64,000 nucleotides of DNA from Aphrocallistes beatrix. Its lineage: Eukaryota; Porifera; Hexactinellida; Sceptrulophora; Aphrocallistidae. Below, piece by piece: positions 10,237 to 21,317 of the stretch. Position 1 is the first letter of the stretch. Each line of letters opens with the position of its first letter. The notes beneath the pieces were generated by a model. The model did no database searches, was not told the DNA's origin, and saw nothing but the letters and a program-made list of their open reading frames with translations. The DNA lies in assembly GCA_963281255.1 (NCBI GenBank), contig OY725492.1, forward strand, positions 496,001-560,000, written 5' to 3'. The position numbers and the translations under genes are program-made.

Positions 10237-13200
10237 TCAGTTAGGCGCTTCGTTGTCACTAGCAGGAACTTCTGTAGTAGAAGTTTTTTTCGCAGCGAGT
10301 GTATTCACATCGACTTTATACTTACCACGGTACTCTACCAAAAACTTGACGGCATTTATCCACTGGTCACGCATTGCAACGTCCTGAGCTAGCAATTCGA
10401 ACACGCGCCCTTCCACCTCTATGTTAAACGACGCATTGGTCTTGTCCTGTTTATCTTCTGACTGCTTAACTACATTTTTTACCTAAAAAGAGTAATCTTG
10501 AGTAATATCCATTGTTTTGAGAAAGTAGGACATATTGTTTTGTTTTATTTTCTAGAATCATTGTGGTAGGAAAGAGAGGTTATTTCTTTTTTATAGCCAA
10601 AGTATATTTATTTTCATCTTCAAAATTTTGTCGTTGAGACAACAAGGACCAATCTCCCCCCAAATCACTTCACCTTACCGTAGTCACACTAGATTCTTCG
10701 TATTCAAAATTCAAAAGCTATTTTGAAAATAGAATTTTGAGTATGGAAGAATTTTTAGTTTCAAATTGTAGAATCGAATAGAAATAATAGTTGATAGTTG
10801 GTTTTAAATTTTAACAGTAATTGAATCATCACAAGTTATAAGCAGTATCAGGGTTCCATCCAGCTTTTCTACGATATGCGCCTAAAAAATCCCTCTGAAA
10901 ACCTAGCCTATGCATTTAATATTATGATACAAGAGTTTAGCCAAATTTTCGCGCTCTTAGATCAACATTGACTAGATGAAACCTTGAGCAGTATTATTGT
11001 TAAATTGAAGTTAAGCATCAAAGCGTGACATTTTAATAAGGTTGAGGTGCTAATTAAAAACGTTCCAGTGTTAATAAAATAACTCGCAACTGTCGCAAGA
11101 GGAACATAACTGTAAGAATTTGACTGAAGTGACAATATTTTATCTTAGATAGATACCATGTATCACATTACAATTGAAATTTATCGGAGACTGAGATTCA
11201 AAATCCGACAAATACAAACTCCTTTTATAACGTAACTGTCCATTATGCTTAATTCTCGATCTCAAGGTATGTACAGATTCACTAAAAATATAATTGCAAA
11301 TCACAGACCATTTTCAAGTCCGAATTACCCTGAAATCTGTAAAAATTGCTGTAATAAAATATTCTTATAAAAACAAACAATTTGTATGAAACAGGTGGAT
11401 TAAAAATCAAGGTTACCTTCTCTAGGTCGATGTATCCCTGAGGCAGCTGCATAGAAGAAGTTTTGTAGTAATACAACTTGAAGCCCTGCCCCATATGGAA
11501 GAACCTGCGTCTCCACTTCTTCCCAGTCATACCACGCACCCCTCTCTTGTAGAGCCAACCTTGTAGCTCTGTGGCAGCTAACAGTTCTTGACGTTCCTCG
11601 TCTTTAGCTTGCTTGTCTGTCTCATACTCGATCAGCTTTAGTTTGGATTGAGAGAGTTGTTGTCTATGAAAATAGGAAAAGTTTATGTATTCATTATGTA
11701 AGCTGTCGTAAGATTGTTTCAGCAGAATAATTATTGCTAGAATCTTGTTGCTATTCAGATTTGTAAACGTCATGAATTCTAACGAGTATTATCTAACAAT
11801 AGAAAATGATTGGAAATGCCACTCGACATAAAACCTAATTACGACAGGTTAAGTGGAAAGCCATAAGAAACGACCACGTCTCATGTTCCCAGCTGAGTGA
11901 ATATTACTAATGTTTTGAGTGAGTAGGATTATAATTCGAAAATGAGGATTGCCATTTCATATTTTGATGTGAGAAAAAAAATTATGTATTTAAGTGTATA
12001 CGAAACTGAGTCTTTTGATAACGCTCGAGATTGATGATCAAATATTCATTTGTGGCTGCTATTTCTAAATAAAGATTAAGCGGAGTTCATTCAGTCAAAA
12101 GGAAGCATTAAAATATATGCATCATGAAGTTCTTCATAAACTATAATCTATTTATTACCAAAAGATACTCTCCTATAGGCTATTAATTTGAATATTTTTG
12201 AAGATCTTTTTTGGAGCTTCTTATAAACTGTAAGTTTTAGTAAAGTACCTTCTGTACAATTAGTATAATTTGATTTATTTCTTCAAATGAGAGATAGAAT
12301 GAATTTAATTTTTTAGAATGAAATTAAGATCTTTAAAAATGATGCAATAGCATAGAAAATAACTGAGACAGCAAAACAAACAAGAAGAAGTAATTAATTT
12401 AACCATGGATGAGCTAACAACGCATCGAGCGACATTCTCTGATCAGGGTCGACTGTTAGAAGGCCTTTAACCACTTCCTGTCCCAATTTGGAGATGCTAT
12501 TCCATTCATCCATTTTGTGAATCATCAAATTTCCTCGCAAAATGGCATCACACAATTTCTTATTCATCTTAGGTGGCTTGCCAGTTTCAGGGTAGAATGG
12601 AGGATACCCCATCAACATGATGAAGACTATCACCCCGACCGACCAAAGATCGCATCGCTTATCATACGTATTATCTTCTGATTTTAGATTCGAAGCGTTT
12701 ATCAAATCAGGAGAAACGTAGTAAAGCGTATAAACTGGTGAAGTCAGCCCTTTTTCCTCCTCTTTTGCAAACCCAAAGTCTGTAATCTTGATTGTGTTCT
12801 GGTGGAGATCTTTTTTAAATGGCGCCTGGAATAATACATTCTCCGGTTTTATATCGCGATGTGCTATGCCCTTTTGGTGAATGTCTTTCAAGCCGATTGC
12901 GATCTGTTTTGTAATATAAGAAGCTTGTCTCTCATTCAGTTTATCGTTGTTTGAAATATGCTCGTAGAGGTCTCCACCACTCATTAACTCCATCACTACA
13001 CAGATGTAGACACCTGGCAATTTCTGCAAGTGGCATGGAGGTGCTACGTGGCATTGAAAGAGGTCTCGAATGGCGACAATATGAGGAGATTCGTGGCATT
13101 CCCAATGGAGGCTAAGTTCTAGATTACTTTTGTCGTTTTCATCCAGAAGTTTGAGTGCGAATTTCTCAGAAGTCAATTTGTCGATACAAATGACAACTGC

Positions 13201-16200
13201 TCCATTCACGCCTGTACCTAGCATCCTAGTCCATCGAATCTCGTACTTTTCAGTTATATCTGAATAAGAAATTTTGAGAGAACTCGAAAGTGATTCGTTC
13301 GTCGATTCCAAATTCAAGGAGAGATCCATTGAATTTTCCATTTGGTATATATATATATATATTGGTTATATATAGTACTTCAAAACCTCCTTTGGAACTC
13401 AATTCTATCCTTTTATACTAATTTGCAATCTACTCTTGTATGGATTTAGAGTCAGTTGTTCTAAATTTAGAATAGAATAATCAAAACTGTGTTGGTGTAA
13501 AACAAATATAAACTTCTGAAGCGAATTATTCTCAAAGGTGGAAATTGCACAACAATGTTCGGGTAAAACCAGACAAAATAGTCAACAGTTCGATGGCGTA
13601 TCAGTTTATTAAAAAGGACCATGAAAGTGGTTAACATATGAAACAGAAGAAGTGCTAGCTAATCAGCAAGAAACATATGTACATAGATTGCTTGCTCAGT
13701 ACAATCTTCGGCAGAGTGATTAGTGAGATCAATTGTATATCTTGAATATTAAAAAGGGAGACAAAAACATATTGATATGCTGTCTCTTCCACAATACGAG
13801 GAGTTTGAGTATAAGTTTGAGGTTCAGTATCCCCACTTCATGCATAAGGAGAAATAGTGATGCAAGTGCACAGATTTTATGTTACACAGCAGAAAATGTT
13901 TGTAATCCAACTTGCTCGAGAAAAAATGGGTCGTCATTATATTCCAGACAGGTCCGTAGAAAAAAAGATTAAAGAGCATAGTTCAATGCAGTAACAAGGT
14001 GGGGGCAACTAACCTCATCTCTACCCCACTAGTAATACATTCCGTCGGAAGCGCATAAAAAGTGGAAGGCTCATCCACCTTATCACCCATAGAACTAATA
14101 CAATTTATAATATGTGTTAAGGCCATGTAATATAATGTGTTGATTAAAAAGTTGAACGACTCAGCTGCTGCTAGGCCAGGACAAAATGTCTTCAACGATT
14201 ATTTTCCGAAAATGTAAAAATTATGATTTTAGAGGATTAGAAAATACAATATTTTAGAATTAAAAAGAATTAAAAGTATGAATAGTACTCCTACCAAACC
14301 ACAGTAAGTATTTGGCTTCATTTTTTTGAAAGCCAAAATGTCCAGTTGGAAAGATTCTATCCAACTGACAATAAACCCGCTTACTCGCAGAGAATATGAA
14401 ACATAATGGTTTGGCGCAAAATACAGTCTAATTGCTAATTAGATTTGGTTTATCCTGAATTCAATTCACTGGAATACTCTGGTTAATTAGAATGGCGTGA
14501 ACTGAGCAGCCAGAATAAGGTAGTAGGTGCTAAAAGCTTACTCTCATCAACTGCTGGCTGGACTTTAAGACTTACATAGGTTTGATTTTAATCCGAAATT
14601 TCATCAGTTATTTAACATTTCAAACAAGAGGAGAGTGGTAGTGGCAAATTGCATCAATCGGATATGTTAATAATTTTTATTACACGTACAAATACAAATA
14701 TCGTCATACTCTCCTACTAGAGATATTGCATTTAGAAACTAGCTCTTCTGCAATGACGATAATAGAGATATGCTCACTGATAATAAGTGAAGAGGCGCAT
14801 ATTGTACTTGATAGTGAAACAGTTACCGTATTGCTTCGAATAAGCGCCCGGGCGCTTATTTATTTCGTGCACCCTTTAGACCCGGCGCTTATTCAAACCG
14901 GCGCTTATTCAAGCCCCGGCGCTTATTTATTTCACTCACCCTTTAGACCGGCGCTTATTCAGGGAAATATGGTATACATTTATGGTTTGATATGATGTTC
15001 AGAGAACTAGAATGCCCCGGCGGTTATTCAAGCCCCGGCGCTTATTCGAGCCCCGGCGCTTATTCGAGCCCCGGCGCTTATTCAAGCCCCGGCGCTTATT
15101 TATTTCGCTCACCCTTTAGACCCGGCGCTTATTCAAACCGGCGCTTATTCAAGCCCCCGGCGCTTATTCAGGGAAATACGGTAAATCATTTAATACAGTA
15201 GCCAATTCTAATCTTGGAAGATAAAATTACAGTGAATTTCATTTTATTCTAAGGATTAATCAGCAAATTGACACTGACTTATGCCTAAATTTAGACTAAA
15301 TATTCTGGAAATGCTTTTAAGATCAAAATTGAAAGTTAGGAGAAGAGAGTGCCTGACGTTAGTTGAAACTATTATTTCATAGGAATTTCGGAAATTTCTG
15401 ATAACAATACTGTATTTTACTCATAATTTGAAGCGGAAATCGGTACAAAAAGCACCAAATCAGCGTTCTACTATTAGCTAAGCTTTATTAACAATTGTGC
15501 TGCCAATAATTCAGGGAAATTTAAAAAGTACTTTATGCATAAAGTAAATTTAAAAATCTAACCTGATGGACTCTAGCTCACTTCTAGCTCCATTCAAATC
15601 CTCCCTGAGTCCGAGTCTCTCCTCCTGCAAGGAATCCACTTGCTGACTCTTCTCTTGGTTCTCTCTCGCTAGGTTATCTCGATTCTCTGTCAGCTCGCGC
15701 ACCTGCTCTGTGAAATCTTCGATGTTGTGATTTAGCTCAATCATTTTCTCCTACACACGGAAATGGACCCGATTCATAACACATAGCAGAAACTTCACAG
15801 AATCAAGATTGTCAATGTCAATCAACAGGAAACAATGGAGACATAGGCGCCCAGCCCCCCCAGGTTTGGAGCCTGTGGGGGGCCGTGGTGCTGGGCAGTG
15901 GAGGAAACTGTGGTATGGTAGGACTCCACACGAACTTATAGGTTACAACTACTAGTAAACCCCAAAATTATGCTAATTGAGTCTAAATATATATCCCAAT
16001 TACATTTTTTTTCCACTGTAGTCCGAGATTTTCTTTTCCCTAAGTAACAACAATAGCTGTATATCGATATTTGAGCATCTAAGATTTAAAAAAATTTACC
16101 GTCGCTCGCTCTTGGCTCCCCCAGGTTTTATTATATTTTTCAAAACTTGGTGCCTATGAATGGAGGAGATACAGGAAATTTATTCGTTATTTTATTCGCT

Positions 16201-19200
16201 CATCACGTGAAGAAGAAGAGATCAGAACTAACCTGTAGGTCATCTTTCTCATTCTCTAGCTGAACCTTAGCTTGATACAATGTCTCATGCTTTTCATTCA
16301 TATTCTTATTGCTCTGCTCCAGATCTGCAATGCGAGATTTCGCCTCCTTCAACTGACTCTCCGTTCCTTTAGGCAGTTTAAATATACTTGAATCCTCCTT
16401 ATCCTTTTCTTTCTCTTTCTCCTTGACCTTTTCCTTTTCTTTCTTTTTACTAGAGGTCTCAATTTCTGGCTCTGTTTCTGGTTCGGCAATCTCGTGTCTC
16501 TTAGGGGTGGGGCTGTATCCGCCTGCAAGTTCGAAGAGAGTTGGTTTTCCTTTGGGGTCTATATCCAAAGTCTCGGATCTTAATTCGGAGAAAGGTTCGT
16601 TTTGTTCGAATTCTCCGTTTTCAGCTGTATTTTGCTCGAGAGTGTTTGTATCTGCATGAGGTGTGGTAGAAGATCTCTTGGCTCTCTTCTCCGATTTCTC
16701 TTTGTCTCGTTGTTTCTTTTTCTCTTCGCGTTCCATCTTCTTCTTCTCTTCTTTCTCCAACCTTTCTTTCCTACACACATTACAATAGCTAACGTTAGGC
16801 TCTCCATATCCCGTTTTTGTCATCAAGTCAACATAGTTTCATTGGCGTAACTGGATCTCCAGAGCGAGGAGGCGAGCAGGAGACAGCTGTCTCAACGGTT
16901 AGGTCTCTGCCTGGAGTCGACTGCCAGAAATAGCGAGGAGGCAACTTCCTCCTCTGTCTCAATGGTAGTTACGCCCCTGGGCTTCAGATGGAAGGGACAA
17001 ATAATCTGGCCCAATGAAATGAAGATAAATCGATTCAACCTTCCTTTCTTTCAAAGTGATTTGGCCGGGGATAATCGAATATTAAAAGTGTATGAATTAT
17101 TTGCACTCAATATTTAGAGCGATTATTTTAGTTCACAATTAAATTGAAATAAGATTTTCAATTAAAGAAATAATAATGTGTAATGTTGAAGAAAATTTTG
17201 ACAAGTAGAAAGATGTATCTTCCATGTTTATAGAATTTCAACCTATTTCGTATTTCCCCATTGAAAGCGATCGCACCATTTCAAAACAAAACAGCTACGA
17301 AGAATAATCACGTTTTCGCCAACGCAATACTATTCAGCAAATCAGACAAGATTAGTCTAACTCCCAAAAATTTTTGACTTTATAGCTATCCTTGATTTGC
17401 ATATTATTGCTGTCAGTAAGGTGAGCCATAAAATTTTTTGTAAACTTTTTTGTGTATTTTGGTAAACAACTTCCTAGTATGATTTTATCATAATTCCAAA
17501 TTTATACAGTAATGCTAGAAAAATATTTTTAGAAATTTCTAACATTATTATCGGTAGCAATAAAGGAAATTGCGTGGGTAGAATGATCATTGTACTCGTA
17601 CGGCTTGCTAATATCTGTCCATTTTGCATTTTGCTGAGTAATTTCTAATTAGCCAAAGCCTATGATGCAATTCTAAGAAAAGGATGTAAATATGCAAATT
17701 ATGCAGTTGCCATTTGGTCCAAAAATTTTTTTATTTAAAATGGTAAAAACATAATTAGGTTCTATTATAAAATTCTACATAATAAGTTTCAAAGTGGTTT
17801 GGATTTGCGTCACCAGTATTGGGCAATCTTAAATTTGGTTATGTTATTTCCTGGTTTGTTGTTCATATAGATTTCCAAAGACAAACAATTTATAAGTATG
17901 ATGATATCACTCACTTCCTCCTCTCTTCTTCCTCCTTCTTCTTCCGCTCCTTCTCCAACTTTTCCTGCCGTTTTTTCTCCTCTTTAGAGACAATCTTAGC
18001 TTTTTGATCCGTACTATCCTCACTCAACTGACCATGCATTTTAAGTTCTATCTCAGCTCTTAAAGGCGCTGCCCTACCAGCTATCCAATGGTCAACCACT
18101 TCGAAGCAATCTTCATTCCCGCCACAGCGTTCAATCTTAACTCTTCCGTCCTTATCCACAAGTTCCCCTGTTTGGGGGTTAATTATGATGACTTCTGGGA
18201 TGTTGGATATATCGAATTTATCTTTCAGCGATTCCGCTAGTATCGAAGTTGGTTTTATACCAGGATAACAGACACCTAGATATGATGGTGAGGGATGAAA
18301 TCAAGTAGGAACATTTCAAGTCGAATTTGTAATGAAATAGTTGAAATTTGAATATATGAGTTTCTACTACAGTACTATATTGTGAATTTGACAGCAAAGA
18401 GTTCGCAGATATATCTGGATAATCTGAGCTACATATAGTGTGGAATTCCTTCATGATCTGACATATCCATTCCCAGCTAACTATCAGATTGTATTACGTC
18501 ATTTTTCAACTAGACATTTTTTACACTCGGGGGTATCGGAATACATACAGTACCCGGACAAAAGAATTCGACCACCACAGAAACCTCCATACAAATAGTA
18601 TTAAAGTGGGTATATTCATAAAGGAATATATATTCAAACCGTTAGAAATACTCTGTTTTTCATTTCAAATTCGTAAACTACACTTTCTAATTACTCATAA
18701 TTGATAGCCTCAACTCAATTCCTAACTCCCAAGTTAATAAATATCAATATTTGATACTTGATGCTACTTGTCCCAAGTCACAGCCATCATATCTGATGGC
18801 GTTAATGACACAAAGTGGCAGAGGTTGATAATTTTCTACATAAGAATAAGTATTTGAGTTGAGACTCTGAATTACGAGTAATTAGAATGTGTAGATTACG
18901 AATTTGAAATAAAAATAGAGTATTTTCTACTGTTTGAGGACATGTTCCTTTTTTGAATAGTTCCAATTTAGTACTATTTGTATGGAAGTTTTCGTGGTGG
19001 TTGAATACTTTTGTCCGGGTAGTGTATATGGATTATTCTACTGTGCTATTTAAAAGAGATTTCACAACTAACCAGAGTCCTGCATGAAATCTAACATCTC
19101 CGCATCGTTATAATCACACGAGAAGAACAATATTTCAAAATCTCCTGGCCTGACTTCGTATAGAGAGTTGTAGAAGCTGTCTAGAGTGCTGAGGAAGAAT

Positions 19201-21317
19201 TTGCACTGAGGAGACGAATTCGCAGCGAAAAACAGTCCAATCGTCTTCACATTCTTTAGCTGTTCCAATGAGATAGTGGCGCCTTGGCTATCTATTGCTC
19301 CCTCAGGAACATTCCTCTGCATGAAATCGTGGTAGGTCTCAGAGGGTTTCAAGTCGAAGAAGGAGAGGCTTTCTTTCAGGTTACGAGACGCGCCCAAATT
19401 CTGATCTGTGTTGGATATTAGGGATTGATAGAATATCAATAATATTGAGAAAATGTGGCAATATCCATTGTTACATTTACATACGTAATGAATGGAAGTA
19501 ATATTATTCTGGCAATTAAATTGTGTTTTTTGGGGAAACGTATTTTGGCAACTGATGGAATTAATTAAATTTATTTCAAAAATAATGCCATTTCAGTTTT
19601 TTTGCCAAAATTATGGTACATCCTAACTAATAGTGCAAATGTACACTTCGAAACAGCTGCATTTAACCGTAGAATGCCCAAAGGGGACACATCCATGTCC
19701 CCGAAATCGCGGATGTCTCTCAGCCATTTTCTATGGCACTGAAGCCATAAAAGTGCGAAGCAATATAAATGCTGGGCATTCTACAGTTAAATCAAAGATT
19801 TGCTCGTCGCGTGAATAAACAGATCTCTCTCTCAACAGAGAATGGACTATGGATTTAGCTAACTCAATTCTGGTTAAGCCATTTTGGGTGGGGAAGCCTG
19901 GAAATATGCGATCATCACTTAGATATAATGAAAATCAATTATTATGCAAAATACCTGAAAATTCCAGGCATTTTTATCAGTTATTATGCATAATGCCTGA
20001 AATTTTCAGGTATTTTACATGATAATTGATTTGACGTTTTAACGGTAATATATACGTATAGTAATTGTATGTAACTGTGAATTGAGACAGCTGTATTAGC
20101 GAGTTAGTTTAATTAATAAAGTGCCTTGGGGTCCACTTTATTAATTAAACTAACATTTCAATTCACAGATTACATCCAATTATTAGACTTAGTAGATATT
20201 TGTATATGTTACCGTTAAAACGTCAAATCAGTTAATAAAAAATTTCAGGCATTGTGCATAATAACTGATAAAAATGCCTGGAATTTTCAGGTATTATACA
20301 TAATAACTGACGATTTCAAAGTATTTTACATAATAACTGATTTGACAATTAAATATGACGCATATAAACTCTCTCATTTCGGACAATTGACTATTCCTTA
20401 CCGGAGTTAGAGCTGTCTAATAAAGGCTGGGCCCCGGATGGACTTTCAGTGGAGGAGTCTAATGGCTCATCATCCACCTCACTGTCCACCATCCCACTCA
20501 TAGCACTCCACGTGGACATCATGTCGTCATCTCCCACCTTACCTGTCTTCAAGAAGTCCGACTTTATAGTCACATCAACCAGCGCCTCGCTGACCTGCAC
20601 GAAGAGATCATAATACAGGTGACTCCACTTATTCGGGGCACTTTGGTCTCGGATATTTTGTCCCGATTAAGCGGAGTTCCCAATTAACCGATGAAATTTA
20701 GTATTAACTTCTATGTATGGGAACCATTCCATTCCTGGAGACTTGTCCCGATTAAGCGGATTCGACTGTAGATTCAGGGACCAAAATCGTATCGAGGGTT
20801 ATTAATGGAGAATAATTAATATAAAAAATATATATGTAATTTCAAGTTAAACTTAAAGTAAGAGACAAACCTTCTTGACTAGGGATTTCATCTCCATAGT
20901 GACGTCATTCGAAGAGCCCCCTAGCATATTTGCAAACTGTCCTATATTGATGGAGAAGACACCGAGTGCCTTTCTACCCCCTACATCCCCTTCGTCCTCT
21001 AGCACGAATTTGTAATCTTTCTCCTCAAACGCTTCGCTCTTCTGTTCCTTATACAGCGTGACGAGCAGCTCAACTGTGCACGGAGGGTCGAACACGCCAT
21101 TGCCACAGAACTGTCCGTTGGCATTGGGCTGGCTGCCAGGTGTCCATATGGCTTTAGTGGACACGACTTGTCTGTGGCCGCGGGACCAGCGAATGACGAG
21201 AGCTGATGGGACATAGTCTTGATCGTGTGTCAGGGTTATCTCATGGTATGTTAGTTTGAAGCCGAATTTGTATGCAGTCTTTTTGTTACGTTTTAGCTTT
21301 CGGAGCAGTTGTGACAT
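10237..21317 (-). CDS. NT-C2 / thioredoxin-like / coiled-coil / PH protein, eight exons
   Basis: Exons 21317-20871, 20594-20402, 19405-19073, 18275-17915, 16770-16233, 15750-15563, 11663-11417 and 10482-10237 chain with matching phases to 850 aa. Domains: 1-172, an NT-C2 (EEIG1/EHBP1-type) membrane-binding domain ending in the family's FLKTGKVGDDDM stretch; 173-213, Ser/acid-rich linker; about 265-385, a thioredoxin-like fold of the nucleoredoxin/tryparedoxin type (VKTIGLFFAANSSPQC, cis-Pro P351, NPQTGELV); about 390-685, Lys/Glu-rich coiled coil; about 720-825, a PH domain (LQGWLYKRG ... DQWINAVKFL). In relatives the redox motif is WCPPC; here it is SSPQC, leaving one cysteine (C281), so classical disulfide exchange is unlikely. 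Two lipid-binding domains flanking a coil suggest a membrane-bridging scaffold (inference). Intron 6 contains the kinase gene at 13341-12394. I know no named protein with this order. Confidence 0.8.
12394..13341 (-). CDS. MAPKAPK (MK2/MK5)-like Ser/Thr kinase, kinase domain only
   Basis: A 315-aa single-exon protein kinase. Visible motifs: P-loop LGTGVNGAVV (41-50), Lys64 in FALKLL, alpha-C Glu75, HRDIKPEN (161-168), DFG (188-190), SPD in place of APE (210-212). The activation loop LTSPVYTLYYVSPD and YDKRCDLWSVGVI ... GYPPFYPETG match MAPKAP kinases, which p38/ERK-type MAP kinases switch on at the Thr corresponding here to S201 (S-P). The protein ends at HPWLN, immediately after the kinase fold. 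The C-terminal autoinhibitory helix, nuclear signals and MAPK docking site of MK2/3/5 (about 370-470 aa) are absent, so it may be less tightly regulated. It lies in intron 6 of the NT-C2/PH gene on the same strand, with TATA-like sequence about 25 bp before the ATG and an AATAAA about 115 bp past the stop (12274-12279). Confidence 0.88.
   Translation of the reverse strand: MENSMDLSLNLESTNESLSSSLKISYSDITEKYEIRWTRMLGTGVNGAVVICIDKLTSEKFALKLLDENDKSNLELSLHWECHESPHIVAIRDLFQCHVAPPCHLQKLPGVYICVVMELMSGGDLYEHISNNDKLNERQASYITKQIAIGLKDIHQKGIAHRDIKPENVLFQAPFKKDLHQNTIKITDFGFAKEEEKGLTSPVYTLYYVSPDLINASNLKSEDNTYDKRCDLWSVGVIVFIMLMGYPPFYPETGKPPKMNKKLCDAILRGNLMIHKMDEWNSISKLGQEVVKGLLTVDPDQRMSLDALLAHPWLN
13366..13374 (-). 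promoter_or_regulatory. TATA-like box before the MAPKAPK-like gene
   Basis: TATATATAA on the minus strand, 25-33 bp upstream of the ATG at 13341. It is followed by an alternating TA run (13346-13361) that almost reaches the start codon. Spacing is similar to the other intronic single-exon genes. Confidence 0.35.
13379..14830. other. Intronic stretch, no gene seen
   Basis: Part of intron 6 of the NT-C2/PH gene, upstream of the nested kinase. Short open frames exist (for example 14195-13983 on the minus strand) but carry no recognisable domain, and no exon of the host gene is needed here to keep its phase. Confidence 0.45.
14834..15180. repeat. GC-rich minisatellite with 'CCGGCGCTTATTC' units
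   Basis: About a dozen copies of a 13-18 bp unit (core 'ccggcgcttattcaag') arranged as two higher-order blocks, 14838-14980 and 15012-15180. Both blocks contain 'tttatttcgctcaccctttagac' variants and both end in 'attcagggaaatayggta'. It is strikingly GC-rich for this window and lies in intron 6 of the NT-C2/PH gene. Confidence 0.8.
15842..16158. mobile_element. hAT-like MITE, 317 bp
   Basis: Termini CATAGGCGCC and GGTGCCTATG form inverted ends and are flanked by an almost perfect 8-bp duplication (AATGGAGA / AATGGAGG), the target-site length of hAT elements. It lies in intron 5 of the NT-C2/PH gene and has no coding sequence. Confidence 0.55.
16840..16979. mobile_element. Short MITE with 'GGCGTAACT' ends
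   Basis: A 140-bp element whose ends read CATTGGCGTAACT and AGTTACGCCCCTG, with internal direct repeats 'gcgaggaggc'. The terminal type resembles hAT-derived MITEs, but I see no clean target-site duplication. Confidence 0.45.
18548..19024. mobile_element. Tc1/mariner-type MITE, 477 bp
   Basis: Inverted ends CAGTACCCGGACAAAAG and CTTTTGTCCGGGTAGTG continue inward for about 60 bp ('accaccacagaaac', 'catacaaatagta'), flanked by TA on both sides. The interior is also largely self-complementary. It lies in intron 3 of the NT-C2/PH gene. Confidence 0.75.
19667..19786. mobile_element. piggyBac-type MITE, 120 bp
   Basis: Ends CCGTAGAATGCCC and GGGCATTCTACAG flanked on both sides by TTAA (19663-19666, 19787-19790), the piggyBac target site. 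A relative sits at 51495-51599 and shares 'gggacac' and 'catccgcgat' type phrases. It lies in intron 2 of the NT-C2/PH gene. Confidence 0.75.
19925..20350. repeat. Large palindrome, ~425 bp
   Basis: Arms meet near 20130. The innermost pair is 'gttagtttaattaataaagtg' style sequence on each side of an 8-bp loop (ccttgggg). Outward follow 'gtaactgtgaattga' / 'tcaattcacag', 'cgttttaacggtaa' / 'ttaccgttaaaacg', and multiple 'cctgaaattttcagg'-like mini-palindromes. One arm recurs at 4620-4770. It lies in intron 2 of the NT-C2/PH gene and could extrude a long hairpin. Confidence 0.75.
20616..20768. mobile_element. pogo/Tigger-type MITE, diverged copy
   Basis: Flanked by TA. The ends CAGGTGACTCCACTTATTCGG and CCGATTAAGCGGATTCGACTG are relatives of the CAGTCGACTCCGCTTAAT family at 27458 and 34021. 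It shares the internal phrase 'ttttgtcccgattaagcgga' with the 27458 copy. It lies in intron 1 of the NT-C2/PH gene. Confidence 0.65.

Noticed and set aside
13983-14195. 70-aa minus-strand frame in intron 6 of the NT-C2/PH gene
   Set aside because: No domain, repeat relationship or splice context supports it, and the host gene is in phase without it.
14834-15180. CRISPR array
   Set aside because: Units are contiguous with no unique spacers of constant length, the setting is a eukaryotic intron, and there are no cas genes. It is a minisatellite.
16423-16850. Plus-strand open frames opposite the Lys/Glu-rich coiled-coil exon
   Set aside because: They are shadows of the AAG/GAG-rich minus-strand exon (low-complexity Phe/Leu/Ser translation). 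The minus-strand exon has fitting splice sites and phase.
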